A stretch of 64,000 nt of DNA, from assembly GCA_026129485.1 (NCBI GenBank), contig JAHCHY010000005.1, forward strand, positions 1 through 64,000, in the 5' to 3' direction. The notes beneath the pieces were generated by a model, which saw only the letters and a program-made list of their open reading frames with translations, searched no databases and was not told the origin of the DNA. This document shows positions 17,260 through 26,122 of the stretch, piece after piece (the first letter of the stretch is position 1; the number at the start of each line of letters is the position of its first letter). The position numbers were made by a program, and so were the translations under genes. The stretch comes from Cyclobacteriaceae bacterium (GTDB lineage Bacteria; Bacteroidota; Bacteroidia; Cytophagales; Cyclobacteriaceae).

Positions 17260-18234
17260 TTACACATCCGTAATCACATCAAATCCTTTGAAGCTTCCTG
17301 TTATGGCCAATGCGGAAACCCGTTCAGCCACACCTTTCTTTTTGAGTTTCCCGGATATCTCATTTACGGTTGCGCCTGAACCCACGGCATCATCAATCAA
17401 CAGAACATGATTGAACTTCCGGGGTTCGGGTATTGAAAATGTTTGTTGCGCGTTAGTGATCCGTTCTTCCAGCTTGCCCAGCGATTTTTGGGGCACCGGA
17501 ATAATGCCGCTTGTTTTGTTGATTTTAACCAAAGGAAGGTTAAGCCCATAATGTGTTTGCAGGTATTTCATCAACTGAACTTCTCGCCTGATCGTAGGCG
17601 GCACAAAGCCAACGCCATCTGCGTTAATAATTCTGCACAACTCTTCTACTTTAGCTTTTGTTTCATTAACCAGCAATTTCATCAGCAATTTACTTTGCCC
17701 TTGTTTTGCATAATGAAGAATTGTGCCGAGCCGGGTTTTACCAAAACGCTCTATGGCATAAAAATCCAGGTAATAAAGACTGTCAAGGTGAATGGCCTCA
17801 TATCCTTTTGTTCCCTTTAGCTTTTCCATCCCATCAATAAAACCATTGGCATTAAAATAAGCCTGATATTTTTGGTTGGTACTGATGTATTCATTCACCG
17901 TCTTCTCAAACGGCAGTTTGTGTTGTGCACACCAAAGCTGAAAACCCTGTGGGCCTTCCTTCATTTCTCCCGTTTCGGTAATGAGAATAAAATTCTTCTT
18001 CAGGAATTCTTCCTGTGCCGATGGCAATGCAACTTCGATTAAACGGCTTTCTGCTTTTAACTGATAGACCGTTTTGGGTGGCTTGCCTATTCGCTGAATC
18101 AAGCCCATGTCTGTTAATTCGCGCAAGGCGAGGTGAATCATTTGCCTGGAAAGCATAAGATTATCTGCCAGCTCGCCTGCTGAAAGCGACCCCTGATCTT
18201 TCAGTAGCTCCAGAATAGTTTCCTTAGTAGTCAT
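17260..18234 (-). CDS. Winged-helix/phosphoribosyltransferase fusion, probable transcription regulator
   Basis: 324 residues with two joined parts. Residues 1-65 form a winged helix-turn-helix (ILELLKDQGSLSAGELADNL, then SRQMIHLALRELTDMGLIQR). The C-terminal part is a type I phosphoribosyltransferase fold with a PRPP loop, VLLIDDAVGSGATVNE (Asp281, Asp282). Known fusions of this logic, such as PurR of Gram-positives, use PRPP as signal; here the order and the long middle region differ. I infer a nucleotide- or PRPP-responsive repressor. Two palindromes with TTTAC/GTAAA arms lie between its start and the divergent radical SAM gene and may be its operators. The target genes are unknown. Confidence 0.8.
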   Translation of the reverse strand: MTTKETILELLKDQGSLSAGELADNLMLSRQMIHLALRELTDMGLIQRIGKPPKTVYQLKAESRLIEVALPSAQEEFLKKNFILITETGEMKEGPQGFQLWCAQHKLPFEKTVNEYISTNQKYQAYFNANGFIDGMEKLKGTKGYEAIHLDSLYYLDFYAIERFGKTRLGTILHYAKQGQSKLLMKLLVNETKAKVEELCRIINADGVGFVPPTIRREVQLMKYLQTHYGLNLPLVKINKTSGIIPVPQKSLGKLEERITNAQQTFSIPEPRKFNHVLLIDDAVGSGATVNEISGKLKKKGVAERVSALAITGSFKGFDVITDV

Positions 18235-18241
18235 TTTACAC

Positions 18242-18252
18242 TTTACAGTAAA
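18242..18252. promoter_or_regulatory. Palindrome TTTAC-A-GTAAA, candidate operator
   Basis: A short inverted repeat 8 bp upstream of the winged-helix/phosphoribosyltransferase start. Its half-sites TTTAC and GTAAA are the same as those of the larger palindrome at 18294-18314. The position suits autoregulation. Confidence 0.5.
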
Positions 18253-18293
18253 CTGTCAAATATAAAATTAAAGAATTGAAATCCAAAACAAGA

Positions 18294-18314
18294 TTTACTA
18301 AATATTTTAGTAAA
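18294..18314. promoter_or_regulatory. Palindrome TTTACTAAA-TAT-TTTAGTAAA, candidate operator
   Basis: Perfect 9-bp arms with a 3-nt centre, ending 7 bp before the GTG of the radical SAM gene in an 87-bp divergent spacer. It shares half-sites with the smaller palindrome at 18242, so one regulator could control both genes. Confidence 0.6.
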
Positions 18315-18321
18315 TAGAGGC

Positions 18322-19374
18322 GTGGAACAGGAATACTTCAAAGGCCGGGGTGCGCAGATAAAAACCAAAAACCGCTTTTTAAAAGCGCAGTACGTTACGG
18401 AGCACATCGAAGGGCTGGATGAACCCCTGCTCGAAGCTCCGCACACGCAAATCTTTATCGAAAATCCGAAGAAGATTGTAAACAAGGTGGAAAGCCCCGA
18501 CCTGGCCGGCATGTATTCCATGAATCCCTACCAGGGTTGTGAGCACGGGTGCATTTATTGTTATGCCCGCAACACGCATGAGTATTACGGCTTCAGCGCG
18601 GGGCTTGATTTTGAAAGCAAGATCATCATTAAGAAAAATGCACCGGCACTTCTTGAAAAACATTTGCTGAATAAAAGCTGGAATGCCGTGCCCATCATGC
18701 TCAGCGGCAACACGGATTGTTATCAGCCACAAGAGCGTAAGTTTGAGATCACGCGCGGTATGCTAAAGGTGCTGGCCAAATACCGCCACCCGGTAGGCAT
18801 CATCACCAAAAACAGCCTGGTAACACGTGATCTTGATTTATTAAAAGACCTCGCCAGCGACAACCTCGTGCATGTGTATATCTCCATTACCACACTCAAC
18901 GAAGAGTTAAGACGCATCCTTGAACCGCGTACCGCCAGCGCCATCAAACGGTTAAAAACACTCGAAGAGCTTTCCAAAGCAGGAATACCCACAGGCGTAA
19001 TGAATGCGCCTATTATTCCCGGATTAAATCATCACGAAATACCACAGGTATTAAAAGCTGCAGCCGGCCACGGTGCGTTGGGTTGCGGCATGACGGTGGT
19101 GCGGCTCAACGGAGCCATTGGTAAAATATTTGAAGACTGGCTGCGCAAAAATTTTCCTGACCGGTTTGATAAAGTATGGAACCAGATCTGCTCATTTCAC
19201 GGGGGTAATGTAAACGATTCGCAGTTTGGCAGGCGCATGCGGGGCGAAGGCAACATAGCCGATGTCATTCATCAGTTGTTTCGTGCTGCAAAGAAAAAAT
19301 ACTTTGCCAACCGCACACCACCCGCTTACGACCTTACAAAATTCAGAAAGGGCGGTAATCTTTCTCTCTTTTGA
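18322..19374 (+). CDS. PA0069-family radical SAM protein
   Basis: Radical SAM enzyme of 350 residues, of the type annotated as PA0069 family (related to spore photoproduct lyase-like proteins). The cluster motif is C-x3-C-x2-C (Cys73, Cys77, Cys80, in QGCEHGCIYCYA), followed by the expected LSGNTDCYQP and ITKNSLVTRDL stretches. The C-terminal NDSQFGRRMRGEG block is characteristic. The family's reaction is not established. The start is a GTG; no ATG lies in a sensible place. It is divergent from the HTH-phosphoribosyltransferase gene, and the two share a spacer rich in palindromes. Confidence 0.88.
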   Translation: MEQEYFKGRGAQIKTKNRFLKAQYVTEHIEGLDEPLLEAPHTQIFIENPKKIVNKVESPDLAGMYSMNPYQGCEHGCIYCYARNTHEYYGFSAGLDFESKIIIKKNAPALLEKHLLNKSWNAVPIMLSGNTDCYQPQERKFEITRGMLKVLAKYRHPVGIITKNSLVTRDLDLLKDLASDNLVHVYISITTLNEELRRILEPRTASAIKRLKTLEELSKAGIPTGVMNAPIIPGLNHHEIPQVLKAAAGHGALGCGMTVVRLNGAIGKIFEDWLRKNFPDRFDKVWNQICSFHGGNVNDSQFGRRMRGEGNIADVIHQLFRAAKKKYFANRTPPAYDLTKFRKGGNLSLF

Positions 19375-19401
19375 TTTTTCATCGATCCGGCCTTACCTTT
19401 G
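19370..19401 (+). promoter_or_regulatory. Bacteroidota promoter for the metal-efflux operon
   Basis: TTTG (19370-19373), a 20-nt spacer, then TACCTTTG (19394-19401): an exact match to the TTTG/TAnnTTTG promoter of the phylum. It overlaps the radical SAM stop codon and ends 4 nt before the GTG of the His-rich gene, so the transcript would be almost leaderless. Confidence 0.75.
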
Positions 19402-19405
19402 CCAT

Positions 19406-19795
19406 GTGAAAAAGTTGGTGGCTTATATATTAATGGGTGTGTTCCTTACGGGATCGGTGATTGACCTGCACGATCTTTCCAAGGTGCCTTATATGATCAG
19501 CCACTTTCAGCAGCATAAAGACAAGACCGATTCTTTTTCTATTACCGATTTTTTTGATTTGCATTACGGCTCTTTGGCCGAGCAGCACGACAAGCAGGAG
19601 CATGAGCAGCACAAAGGGCTTCCTTTCAAAGCGCACGATTGCACGGCTTCCCATGCCAGTGTGGTGCTGCCTGACTTCGAACCGAAGATCGAATCTTCGT
19701 TCAGCCTGATTATCCGCTACAATAATTTTTACGAATCAGCCTACTCGTCTGAATTCAGCCAATCCATCTGGCAGCCGCCAAGGCAACTGGTTTAA
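19406..19795 (+). CDS. Histidine-rich secreted protein at the head of a metal-efflux operon
   Basis: 129 residues starting at a GTG 4 nt after a consensus promoter; the open frame upstream belongs to other DNA. An N-terminal hydrophobic segment (LVAYILMGVFLTGSVID) should export it or anchor it. The next 80 residues hold about nine His, many near acidic residues (DLHYGSLAEQHDKQEHEQHK), plus a single Cys (HDC). I recognise no domain. The position ahead of an HME-RND pump suggests a periplasmic metal-binding or sensing role, by inference only. Similar short His-rich frames are common ahead of such pumps in Bacteroidota. Confidence 0.72.
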   Translation: MKKLVAYILMGVFLTGSVIDLHDLSKVPYMISHFQQHKDKTDSFSITDFFDLHYGSLAEQHDKQEHEQHKGLPFKAHDCTASHASVVLPDFEPKIESSFSLIIRYNNFYESAYSSEFSQSIWQPPRQLV

Positions 19796-19796
19796 A

Positions 19797-19848
19797 CCTC
19801 ACCCCCGGCCCTCTCCACAGGAGAGGGGTAGCCGAAGACCGGGTGAGG
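19797..19848. repeat. Intergenic hairpin of the CCTCACCC...GGGTGAGG type
   Basis: Outer arms CCTCACCC and GGGTGAGG enclose an inner CCCTCTCC/GGAGAGGG hairpin, so the element folds into a stable cruciform-like stem. It starts one base after the stop of the His-rich gene and 44 bp before the pump gene. Elements of this shape recur between genes in many bacteria. It could reduce read-through or protect RNA. Confidence 0.75.
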
Positions 19849-19891
19849 AGTACATCTCAAATCAGTTTTATTTTTCTAAAGTTTTTGTTTT

Positions 19892-22800
19892 ATGCTTCAT
19901 GGCATTATTTCCTTTTCAATAAGGAATAAGGTCATCGTTGGCATGCTTACGGTAGCGCTCATGATCTGGGGTGGCTATTCGTTAAAGCGATTGCCGATTG
20001 ATGCCATTCCTGATATTACCAGCAACCAGGTACAGATCATTACGGTTTCGCCCACGCTGGCGGCACCGGAGATTGAGCGGCTTGTTACGTTTCCGGTTGA
20101 GCAAACCATGGCCACCATACCGCACCGGACAGAGATGCGTTCCATCTCCCGCTTCGGCCTGTCGGTAGTAACCGTGGTATTCGATGAAGATGTTGACGTG
20201 TACTGGGCGCGGCAACAGGTAAACGAGCGGCTTAACCAGGCACAGGATCAGATTCCTGCCGGAGCCGGTACACCGGAAATCGGGCCGCTCTCCACGGGCC
20301 TTAGCGAAATTTATCAGTATGTGCTTCGTGCAAAGCCCGGCTACGAAAAAAAATACGATGCCATGGAGCTGCGTACTCTCCAGGACTGGATTGTGCGCAG
20401 GCAGCTGATCGGCACCGAAGGTATAGCCGATATCAGCAGCTTTGGCGGCTACTTAAAGCAATATGAAATTGCTCTTGATCCGGTGAAGCTGCGCGGCATG
20501 AATATCAGCATCAGCCAGGTGTTTGATGCGCTGGAAAAAAACAATCAGAACACCGGTGGCGCTTACATCGAGCGTAAGCCTAACACTTACTTTATCCGCA
20601 GCGAGGGCATGGTGCAAACGCTGGACGACATCCGCCAGATCGTGGTGAAGAACACTTCCAACGGTTTGCCTGTGCTGATGGAAGATGTAGGGATCATTCA
20701 GTTTGGCAGTGCTGCACGTTATGGTGCACTTACTTATAACAATGTGGGCGAAGCAGTTGGAGGTGTGGTGCTGATGTTAAAGGGGGCTAACTCCTCGCAG
20801 GTGATCAGCAACGTAAAAGACCGCATTGAACAGATTCGTGAAACGTTGCCGGAAGGCGTGGTGATAGAAGCGTTTCTTGATCGCACAAGATTGGTAAACA
20901 ATGCCATCAGCACCGTGGTAAAGAACCTGGCCGAAGGGGCGTTGATAGTAGTGTTTGTGCTGGTGCTGCTGCTGGGAAATTTCCGCGCAGGTTTAATTGT
21001 GGCCTCGGTTATCCCATTGTCTATGCTGTTTGCCATTTGCATGATGAACTTGTTTGGTGTTTCTGGCAACCTGATGAGTCTGGGGGCCATCGACTTTGGT
21101 TTGATTGTAGATGGTGCGGTAATCATTGTAGAAGCTACAATGCACCACCTCGGGTTAAGTTCGGTAATGAGAAAATTATCGCAAACCGAAATGGATGAAG
21201 AAGTAGAGCGTTCGGCCAGCTCCATGATGCGCTCGGCCGCCTTCGGGCAAATAATCATTCTTATCGTTTACCTGCCTATTCTTTCGCTGGTTGGTATTGA
21301 AGGAAAAATGTTTAAGCCCATGGCACAAACCGTATCGTTTGCTATTCTGGGCGCGCTCATTCTTTCGGTTACGTATGTGCCCATGGTGTCGGCCTTGTTG
21401 CTGAGTAAGAATACTGGCCACAAGCCCAACTTTTCCGATAAGATCATTGCGTTCTTTAAAAAGATATATCAACCCGTAATCCTGTCGGCACTAAAGCACA
21501 AAGTAATAACCGTGTCCATTTCGGTTATACTGTTTGTGTTCAGCCTGATTATCTTTTTGCGCATGGGCGGAGAGTTTATTCCTACGCTGGATGAAGGTGA
21601 TTTTGCTGTAGAGACCCGACTGATAACCGGAAGTTCGCTCAGCCAATCGGTGGAAACTAATTTGAAAACAGCCGATGTGCTCATTAAAAATTTCCCGGAA
21701 GTAAATGCGGTGATTGGGAAAATTGGAACGTCTGAAATTCCAACCGACCCCATGTCCATTGAGGTAACCGATCTCATCATCACTTTAAAGGAGAAAGACG
21801 AATGGACAACAGCCGAAACTCGCAAAGAGCTTGCTGAAAAAATGTCGGCCAAACTGGAAGAAGAAATTCCCGGTGTGATGTACGGCTTTCAACAACCCAT
21901 TCAGCTTCGTACCAATGAGTTGATGACGGGCGCGAAGCAAGATGTGGTAATAAAAATTTTTGGTGAAGACCTGAACCTGCTGGCACGCTATGGCGAACAG
22001 GTGGGTAAGCTCGCTCGTGAAGTAAAAGGAGCCGAAGATGTGTTTGTTGAACCCATTGGCGGCTTACCGCAGATTGTGGTAACGTGGAATCGTCAACGCC
22101 TCGCACAGTTTGGTTTAAGTATTGATGAAGTAAACAGAGTGCTGCGCACTGGCTTTGCTGGTGAATCTGCCGGGCTTGTATTTGAAAATGAAAAACGTTT
22201 TGAGCTGGTGGTGCGCCTTGCCAACCAAAACAGGCAAAGTATTGATGATGTTAAAAATCTTTTTGTTACCACTTCCACAGGATTGCAGGTGCCTCTTGAA
22301 CAATTAGGTAAAATAAGTCTTACCATTGGCGCCAACCAGATTCAGCGCGATGATGCCAAGCGAAGAATTGTAGTTGGCTTTAACGTGCGTGGCCGCGATG
22401 TGGAAAGCATCGTGAACGAGCTGGACGGGCTCATTTCTTCGCGGTTAAAATTTGAGCCCGGCTATTACCTGACATACGATGGATCATTCAAAAATCTGGA
22501 AGAAGCGAAGCAACGCTTGTCGGTAGCTGTTCCGCTGGCATTGGTACTCATCTTCCTGCTGCTTTATTTCACCTTTCATTCGCTTCGTTACAGCCTGCTC
22601 ATCTTCACAGCCATTCCGCTTTCGGCCATTGGTGGTGTGCTTGCGTTGTGGCTGCGCGGCATGCCGTTCAGCATTTCGGCCGGAGTAGGCTTTATCGCCT
22701 TGTTTGGTGTGGCCGTGCTCAACGGCATTGTGTTGATTGCCGAATTCAACAACCTGAAAAAACAACGTTCGCTTTCGCTGAACGAGGTGGTGATACAGGG

Positions 22801-23017
22801 CACACAAGTACGGCTGCGTCCAGTGCTCATGACTGCTTTGGTGGCTTCGCTGGGCTTCTTACCGATGGCGCTCTCGCGTGGTTCTGGTGCAGAAGTGCAA
22901 CGTCCGCTCGCCACCGTGGTGATTGGCGGATTGGTTACCGCCACGTTGCTCACACTGGTGGTGCTTCCGGTTTTATATACACTTTTTGAAAAGAAATCTC
23001 AACCTGCTGAGCTATGA
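19892..23017 (+). CDS. czcA: Heavy-metal efflux RND pump (CzcA/CusA family)
   Basis: Inner-membrane pump of 1041 residues that, with an adaptor and an outer-membrane channel, exports metal cations by proton antiport. It has the twelve-helix RND layout: N-terminal helix (KVIVGMLTVALMIWGG), the first large periplasmic loop, and a helix-4 motif AIDFGLIVDGAVIIVEA, the HME-type proton-relay signature. The second half repeats the pattern (VAVPLALVLIFLLLYF and ISAGVGFIALFGVAVLNG). The motif supports HME rather than drug RND; the metal (Cu/Ag or Co/Zn/Cd/Ni) is not settled. The stop overlaps the next start by 4 bp (ATGA). Confidence 0.94.
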   Translation: MLHGIISFSIRNKVIVGMLTVALMIWGGYSLKRLPIDAIPDITSNQVQIITVSPTLAAPEIERLVTFPVEQTMATIPHRTEMRSISRFGLSVVTVVFDEDVDVYWARQQVNERLNQAQDQIPAGAGTPEIGPLSTGLSEIYQYVLRAKPGYEKKYDAMELRTLQDWIVRRQLIGTEGIADISSFGGYLKQYEIALDPVKLRGMNISISQVFDALEKNNQNTGGAYIERKPNTYFIRSEGMVQTLDDIRQIVVKNTSNGLPVLMEDVGIIQFGSAARYGALTYNNVGEAVGGVVLMLKGANSSQVISNVKDRIEQIRETLPEGVVIEAFLDRTRLVNNAISTVVKNLAEGALIVVFVLVLLLGNFRAGLIVASVIPLSMLFAICMMNLFGVSGNLMSLGAIDFGLIVDGAVIIVEATMHHLGLSSVMRKLSQTEMDEEVERSASSMMRSAAFGQIIILIVYLPILSLVGIEGKMFKPMAQTVSFAILGALILSVTYVPMVSALLLSKNTGHKPNFSDKIIAFFKKIYQPVILSALKHKVITVSISVILFVFSLIIFLRMGGEFIPTLDEGDFAVETRLITGSSLSQSVETNLKTADVLIKNFPEVNAVIGKIGTSEIPTDPMSIEVTDLIITLKEKDEWTTAETRKELAEKMSAKLEEEIPGVMYGFQQPIQLRTNELMTGAKQDVVIKIFGEDLNLLARYGEQVGKLAREVKGAEDVFVEPIGGLPQIVVTWNRQRLAQFGLSIDEVNRVLRTGFAGESAGLVFENEKRFELVVRLANQNRQSIDDVKNLFVTTSTGLQVPLEQLGKISLTIGANQIQRDDAKRRIVVGFNVRGRDVESIVNELDGLISSRLKFEPGYYLTYDGSFKNLEEAKQRLSVAVPLALVLIFLLLYFTFHSLRYSLLIFTAIPLSAIGGVLALWLRGMPFSISAGVGFIALFGVAVLNGIVLIAEFNNLKKQRSLSLNEVVIQGTQVRLRPVLMTALVASLGFLPMALSRGSGAEVQRPLATVVIGGLVTATLLTLVVLPVLYTLFEKKSQPAEL

Positions 23018-24234
23018 TTTTTAAAGTTCAACTTTTTATGGTGTCGCTTTCGCTGATAAGCCTAACGACACACGCGCAGAAAATGAGTCGCGATGAAGCG
23101 GTGCAAATTGCATTGGAAAATAATGATCGCATCAAAGCGGCCGAATACCAAACCGAACAGGCACGGCAATTAAAAAAGACGCAGGCCGACCTGGGAAATT
23201 TTTCTGCCACACTGATGAAAGGGCAGTACAATACCATTCAGCAAGACAACAACCTTACGCTTACGCAAAGCATTCCCTTTCCCGCCACGCTGGCCGCGCA
23301 GGTTAAGCTGGGGAAAGAGCACATGCTGGGCGCAGAAAAAAACAGGACGTTAATACAAAACAATATTGTTTACGAAGTAAAGACAACCTATGAGCTGTTG
23401 CTTTATTATAATGCGCTGCATCGGCTCCTGCTTTCGCAGGATAGCTTGTTTACAGATTTTGCAAGGGCTGCATCGGTAAGATATAAAGCCGGTGAAGGCA
23501 CGTTACTGGAAAAAACCACAGCCGAAAGCCAGTTGCTCGAAGCTAAAAATCAACTGCAGCAAAACGAAGCCGGGATGTATATCCTTCAGACAAAGCTTCA
23601 GTTGCTGTTAAAGTCTGATGAGCCGGTTATTGCAGCCGATGAATTTAAAAGGCGAGCCGTTGCAGCCGGTGGCGTTGAAAACAATCCCCTGCTTCTCTAT
23701 GAAAAGCAACAGGCGAGCATCAGCAGGCAATCGTTGCGCGTGGAGCGAACCCGGTTTTTCCCCAACATAGAGATCGGCTATTTCAATCAAACCATCATCG
23801 GGTTTCAGAATACCACGGGCACGGAAGATTACTATGGAAGGAACGATCGCTTTCAGGGTTTCATTGTTGGTGTTTCTTTTCCGCTCTGGTTTGCTCCGCA
23901 GGCGGCACGATCAAAAGCGGTTTTTTATCAGCATGAAGCTGCACAAAAAAATGCACAGTATGCACAGGCGGCAACCAATCAGGAATACGATCAGGCGCAG
24001 CGCGAATTAAAAAAGAACGAAGCCAGCCTTTCGTTTTACGAAACATCGGCCTTAGAAAATGCTTCGCTTATGCTGACGCAGGCGCGCAAGTCGTTTCGTG
24101 CGGGTGAGATCGGCTATGTAGAATACCTGCAATCTTTACGCACCGCTATCGGCATCAAAACCAATTACCTCGTTGCCCTGCAGCAACACAATCTATCTGT
24201 TATTAAAATCGAATACCTCACCGGAAGCTATTAA
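23014..24234 (+). CDS. TolC-family outer-membrane channel of the metal-efflux system
   Basis: 406 residues with a signal peptide (1-21, ending THA before QK) and two repeats of the outer-membrane efflux protein domain: long coiled-coil segments (AESQLLEAKNQLQQNEAG and NQEYDQAQRELKKNEASL) between beta strands. It is the CzcC/CusC role of the tripartite pump. It is translated with the pump gene through an ATGA overlap and followed by the adaptor after one base, giving gene order pump-channel-adaptor. Confidence 0.9.
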   Translation: MIFKVQLFMVSLSLISLTTHAQKMSRDEAVQIALENNDRIKAAEYQTEQARQLKKTQADLGNFSATLMKGQYNTIQQDNNLTLTQSIPFPATLAAQVKLGKEHMLGAEKNRTLIQNNIVYEVKTTYELLLYYNALHRLLLSQDSLFTDFARAASVRYKAGEGTLLEKTTAESQLLEAKNQLQQNEAGMYILQTKLQLLLKSDEPVIAADEFKRRAVAAGGVENNPLLLYEKQQASISRQSLRVERTRFFPNIEIGYFNQTIIGFQNTTGTEDYYGRNDRFQGFIVGVSFPLWFAPQAARSKAVFYQHEAAQKNAQYAQAATNQEYDQAQRELKKNEASLSFYETSALENASLMLTQARKSFRAGEIGYVEYLQSLRTAIGIKTNYLVALQQHNLSVIKIEYLTGSY

Positions 24235-24235
24235 T

Positions 24236-25372
24236 ATGAAAAATATCCATTTATTATACATCGCTGTGGCAGCAATCACTTTGAGCTGCTCAGGCTCCAC
24301 ACAGGAGAACGCTTCACAAAATGAAAGCTCAGCGACAGATGAAGCTGTGCATCTTACGGATGAGCAGGTAAAAAATCTTGATATACAATTAGGCAAAATT
24401 GAAGTCAGGGAGATCAGCAGCCCCATTCGGGTGAATGGTATGCTGGATGTGCCTCCGCAAAACCTCGTAACCATTGCTGCCCCTCTTGGCGGCTTTGTCA
24501 AGCATACGGAATTACTGCAAGGTATGCGTGTTAAAAAAGGACAGGTGGTAGCTGTACTGGAGCACCCGGATTATATCCAGTTGCAGCAGGATTATCTCGA
24601 AAGCAAAACACAATTAGAATTTTTAGAGCTGGAATATAAACGTCAGCAGGAGCTCTCGGCCGAAAATGTAAATGCCGCTAAGGTATTGCAGCAATCCAAA
24701 TCGAACTACTTTTCTGCGAAAGCAAAAGAAGAAGGCTTGCGGGCCCGCTTAAAGTTGGTCAATCTTTTGCCTGAAAAAATTGAGCAAGAAGGGATCAAAA
24801 GCACGATAAACATTTTGACACCCATAGCAGGTTATGTAACAGAAGTAAATGTAAACCGGGGGGCCTATGTTAACAGCGCTGATACCATGTTTGAAATAGT
24901 AGATACAGAGCACCTTCATGCAGAGGCACAGGTATTTGAGAAAGATGTGATGCAATTAAAAGTCGGCCAGCCGGTTCGTTTGCGATTGGCCAATGAAGCA
25001 AAAGAGCGATTGGCCTCGGTCTATCTTATCGGCAAAGAGCTTTCGGCCGACCGTACCGTGCGCGTGCATTGCCACTTGGAAGAGGAAGATCATGAGCTGA
25101 TTCCGGGCCAGTACTTTTCTGCCGTTATTGAAACAGAAGGCAACCCTGTAAAAGCAGTGCCGCAGGATGCAGTGGTACGCTTTGAAGGTGTCAGCTATCT
25201 TTTCTATAGTAAATCAAATGGCAGCTTTGGCTGGGCGGAAGTTAATACAGGCGAAGAGCAGGACGGGTATATCGAAGTAAAGCTCCCGGAAGGATTTGAT
25301 GAAAAACTTCCTGTTGTTATAAAAGGATCATACATATTATTAAGCAAGCTGAAGAATGTAGAAGATCACTGA
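24236..25372 (+). CDS. Periplasmic adaptor (HlyD/CusB type) of the metal-efflux system, lipoprotein
   Basis: 378 residues. The start at 24236 puts a lipobox (ITLSC) 18-19 residues in, so it is a lipid-anchored membrane-fusion protein. The body has the biotinyl-lipoyl half-motifs (AAPLGGFVKHTELLQGMRVKKG, seen in part, and ITPIAGYVTEVNVNRGAYV, in part) around an alpha-hairpin, then a beta-barrel domain. It bridges pump and channel. The upstream in-frame extension overlaps the channel gene and lacks a signal, so I reject it. Confidence 0.9.
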   Translation: MKNIHLLYIAVAAITLSCSGSTQENASQNESSATDEAVHLTDEQVKNLDIQLGKIEVREISSPIRVNGMLDVPPQNLVTIAAPLGGFVKHTELLQGMRVKKGQVVAVLEHPDYIQLQQDYLESKTQLEFLELEYKRQQELSAENVNAAKVLQQSKSNYFSAKAKEEGLRARLKLVNLLPEKIEQEGIKSTINILTPIAGYVTEVNVNRGAYVNSADTMFEIVDTEHLHAEAQVFEKDVMQLKVGQPVRLRLANEAKERLASVYLIGKELSADRTVRVHCHLEEEDHELIPGQYFSAVIETEGNPVKAVPQDAVVRFEGVSYLFYSKSNGSFGWAEVNTGEEQDGYIEVKLPEGFDEKLPVVIKGSYILLSKLKNVEDH

Positions 25373-25455
25373 CATTTTTAATCATTTCTTAATCGGATTA
25401 GGGCTACACAACTGTTTTGGATTGCAAAATTTTTTGCTCTTTGCGTGGCTCGTTT

Positions 25456-26106
25456 ATGTTTCAACTATCGCCCCACGATTTGGCCATATACGCGCTGGGC
25501 TTTTTTGCGCAGTCGCTTTTTGGCACCCGTATTTTAATTCAATGGATTAAATCCGAACGCGAAGGCCGGGTAGTATCACCCACGGTGTTCTGGATTTTAA
25601 GCCTTACCGCATCGTTCCTGTTTTTGATTTACGGAGTCTTGCGCCACGATGCCGTAATCCTGTTCGGGCAAACTATTTCGTTTTACATCTACATTCGTAA
25701 TCTTCAGCTAAAAGGCTTTTGGGTTCGCATTCCGCGATTGATCCGGATTGTTATCTCTCCGCTTCCATTTGCGCTGCTGGGCTGGATGGCGGTTATGCAT
25801 CCGCAGTCGTTCCATACCATTGTGGGTAAAACCAACTTTGCAGATGCCATTATTGTGATCGGAACCATTGGCCAGTTGCTGCTCAATTTCCGGTATTTCT
25901 ACCAGTGGTATTTCTCCGAACGCGCAAACGAATCACTGTTACCTTTAGGATTCTGGCTCATCAGTGCATTTGCTTCCGTGCTGGTAGTCTATTATGCTAT
26001 TAACCGGCACGACCCGGTATTGCTGGTTTCACAGTCGATGGGTTTTGTAGCCTATGCCCGTAATTCATACCTCGCCTGGCGCAGCCGTGAAGTTTCTTCA
26101 CAATAA
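25456..26106 (+). CDS. Membrane protein with two tandem LAB_N (lipid A disaccharide synthase N-terminal) domains
   Basis: 216 residues, about six membrane helices in two similar halves. Each half carries the LAB_N pattern: FGTRILIQWIKSEREG in the first and FRYFYQWYFSERANES in the second, each followed by helix-rich repeats ending YARNSYL or YIRNLQL. The domain is usually found alone beside glycosyltransferases or fused to LpxB; here it is doubled and no glycosyltransferase is adjacent. It may move or modify lipid-linked sugars. The start at 25456 avoids an upstream Cys-rich stretch. The next gene begins 16 bp later. Confidence 0.85.
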   Translation: MFQLSPHDLAIYALGFFAQSLFGTRILIQWIKSEREGRVVSPTVFWILSLTASFLFLIYGVLRHDAVILFGQTISFYIYIRNLQLKGFWVRIPRLIRIVISPLPFALLGWMAVMHPQSFHTIVGKTNFADAIIVIGTIGQLLLNFRYFYQWYFSERANESLLPLGFWLISAFASVLVVYYAINRHDPVLLVSQSMGFVAYARNSYLAWRSREVSSQ

Positions 26107-26122
26107 GCCAGTATCTTGCGCC

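Noticed and set aside
19262-19405. Longer start for the His-rich protein
   Set aside because: The extra 48 residues overlap the radical SAM gene and lie before the promoter.
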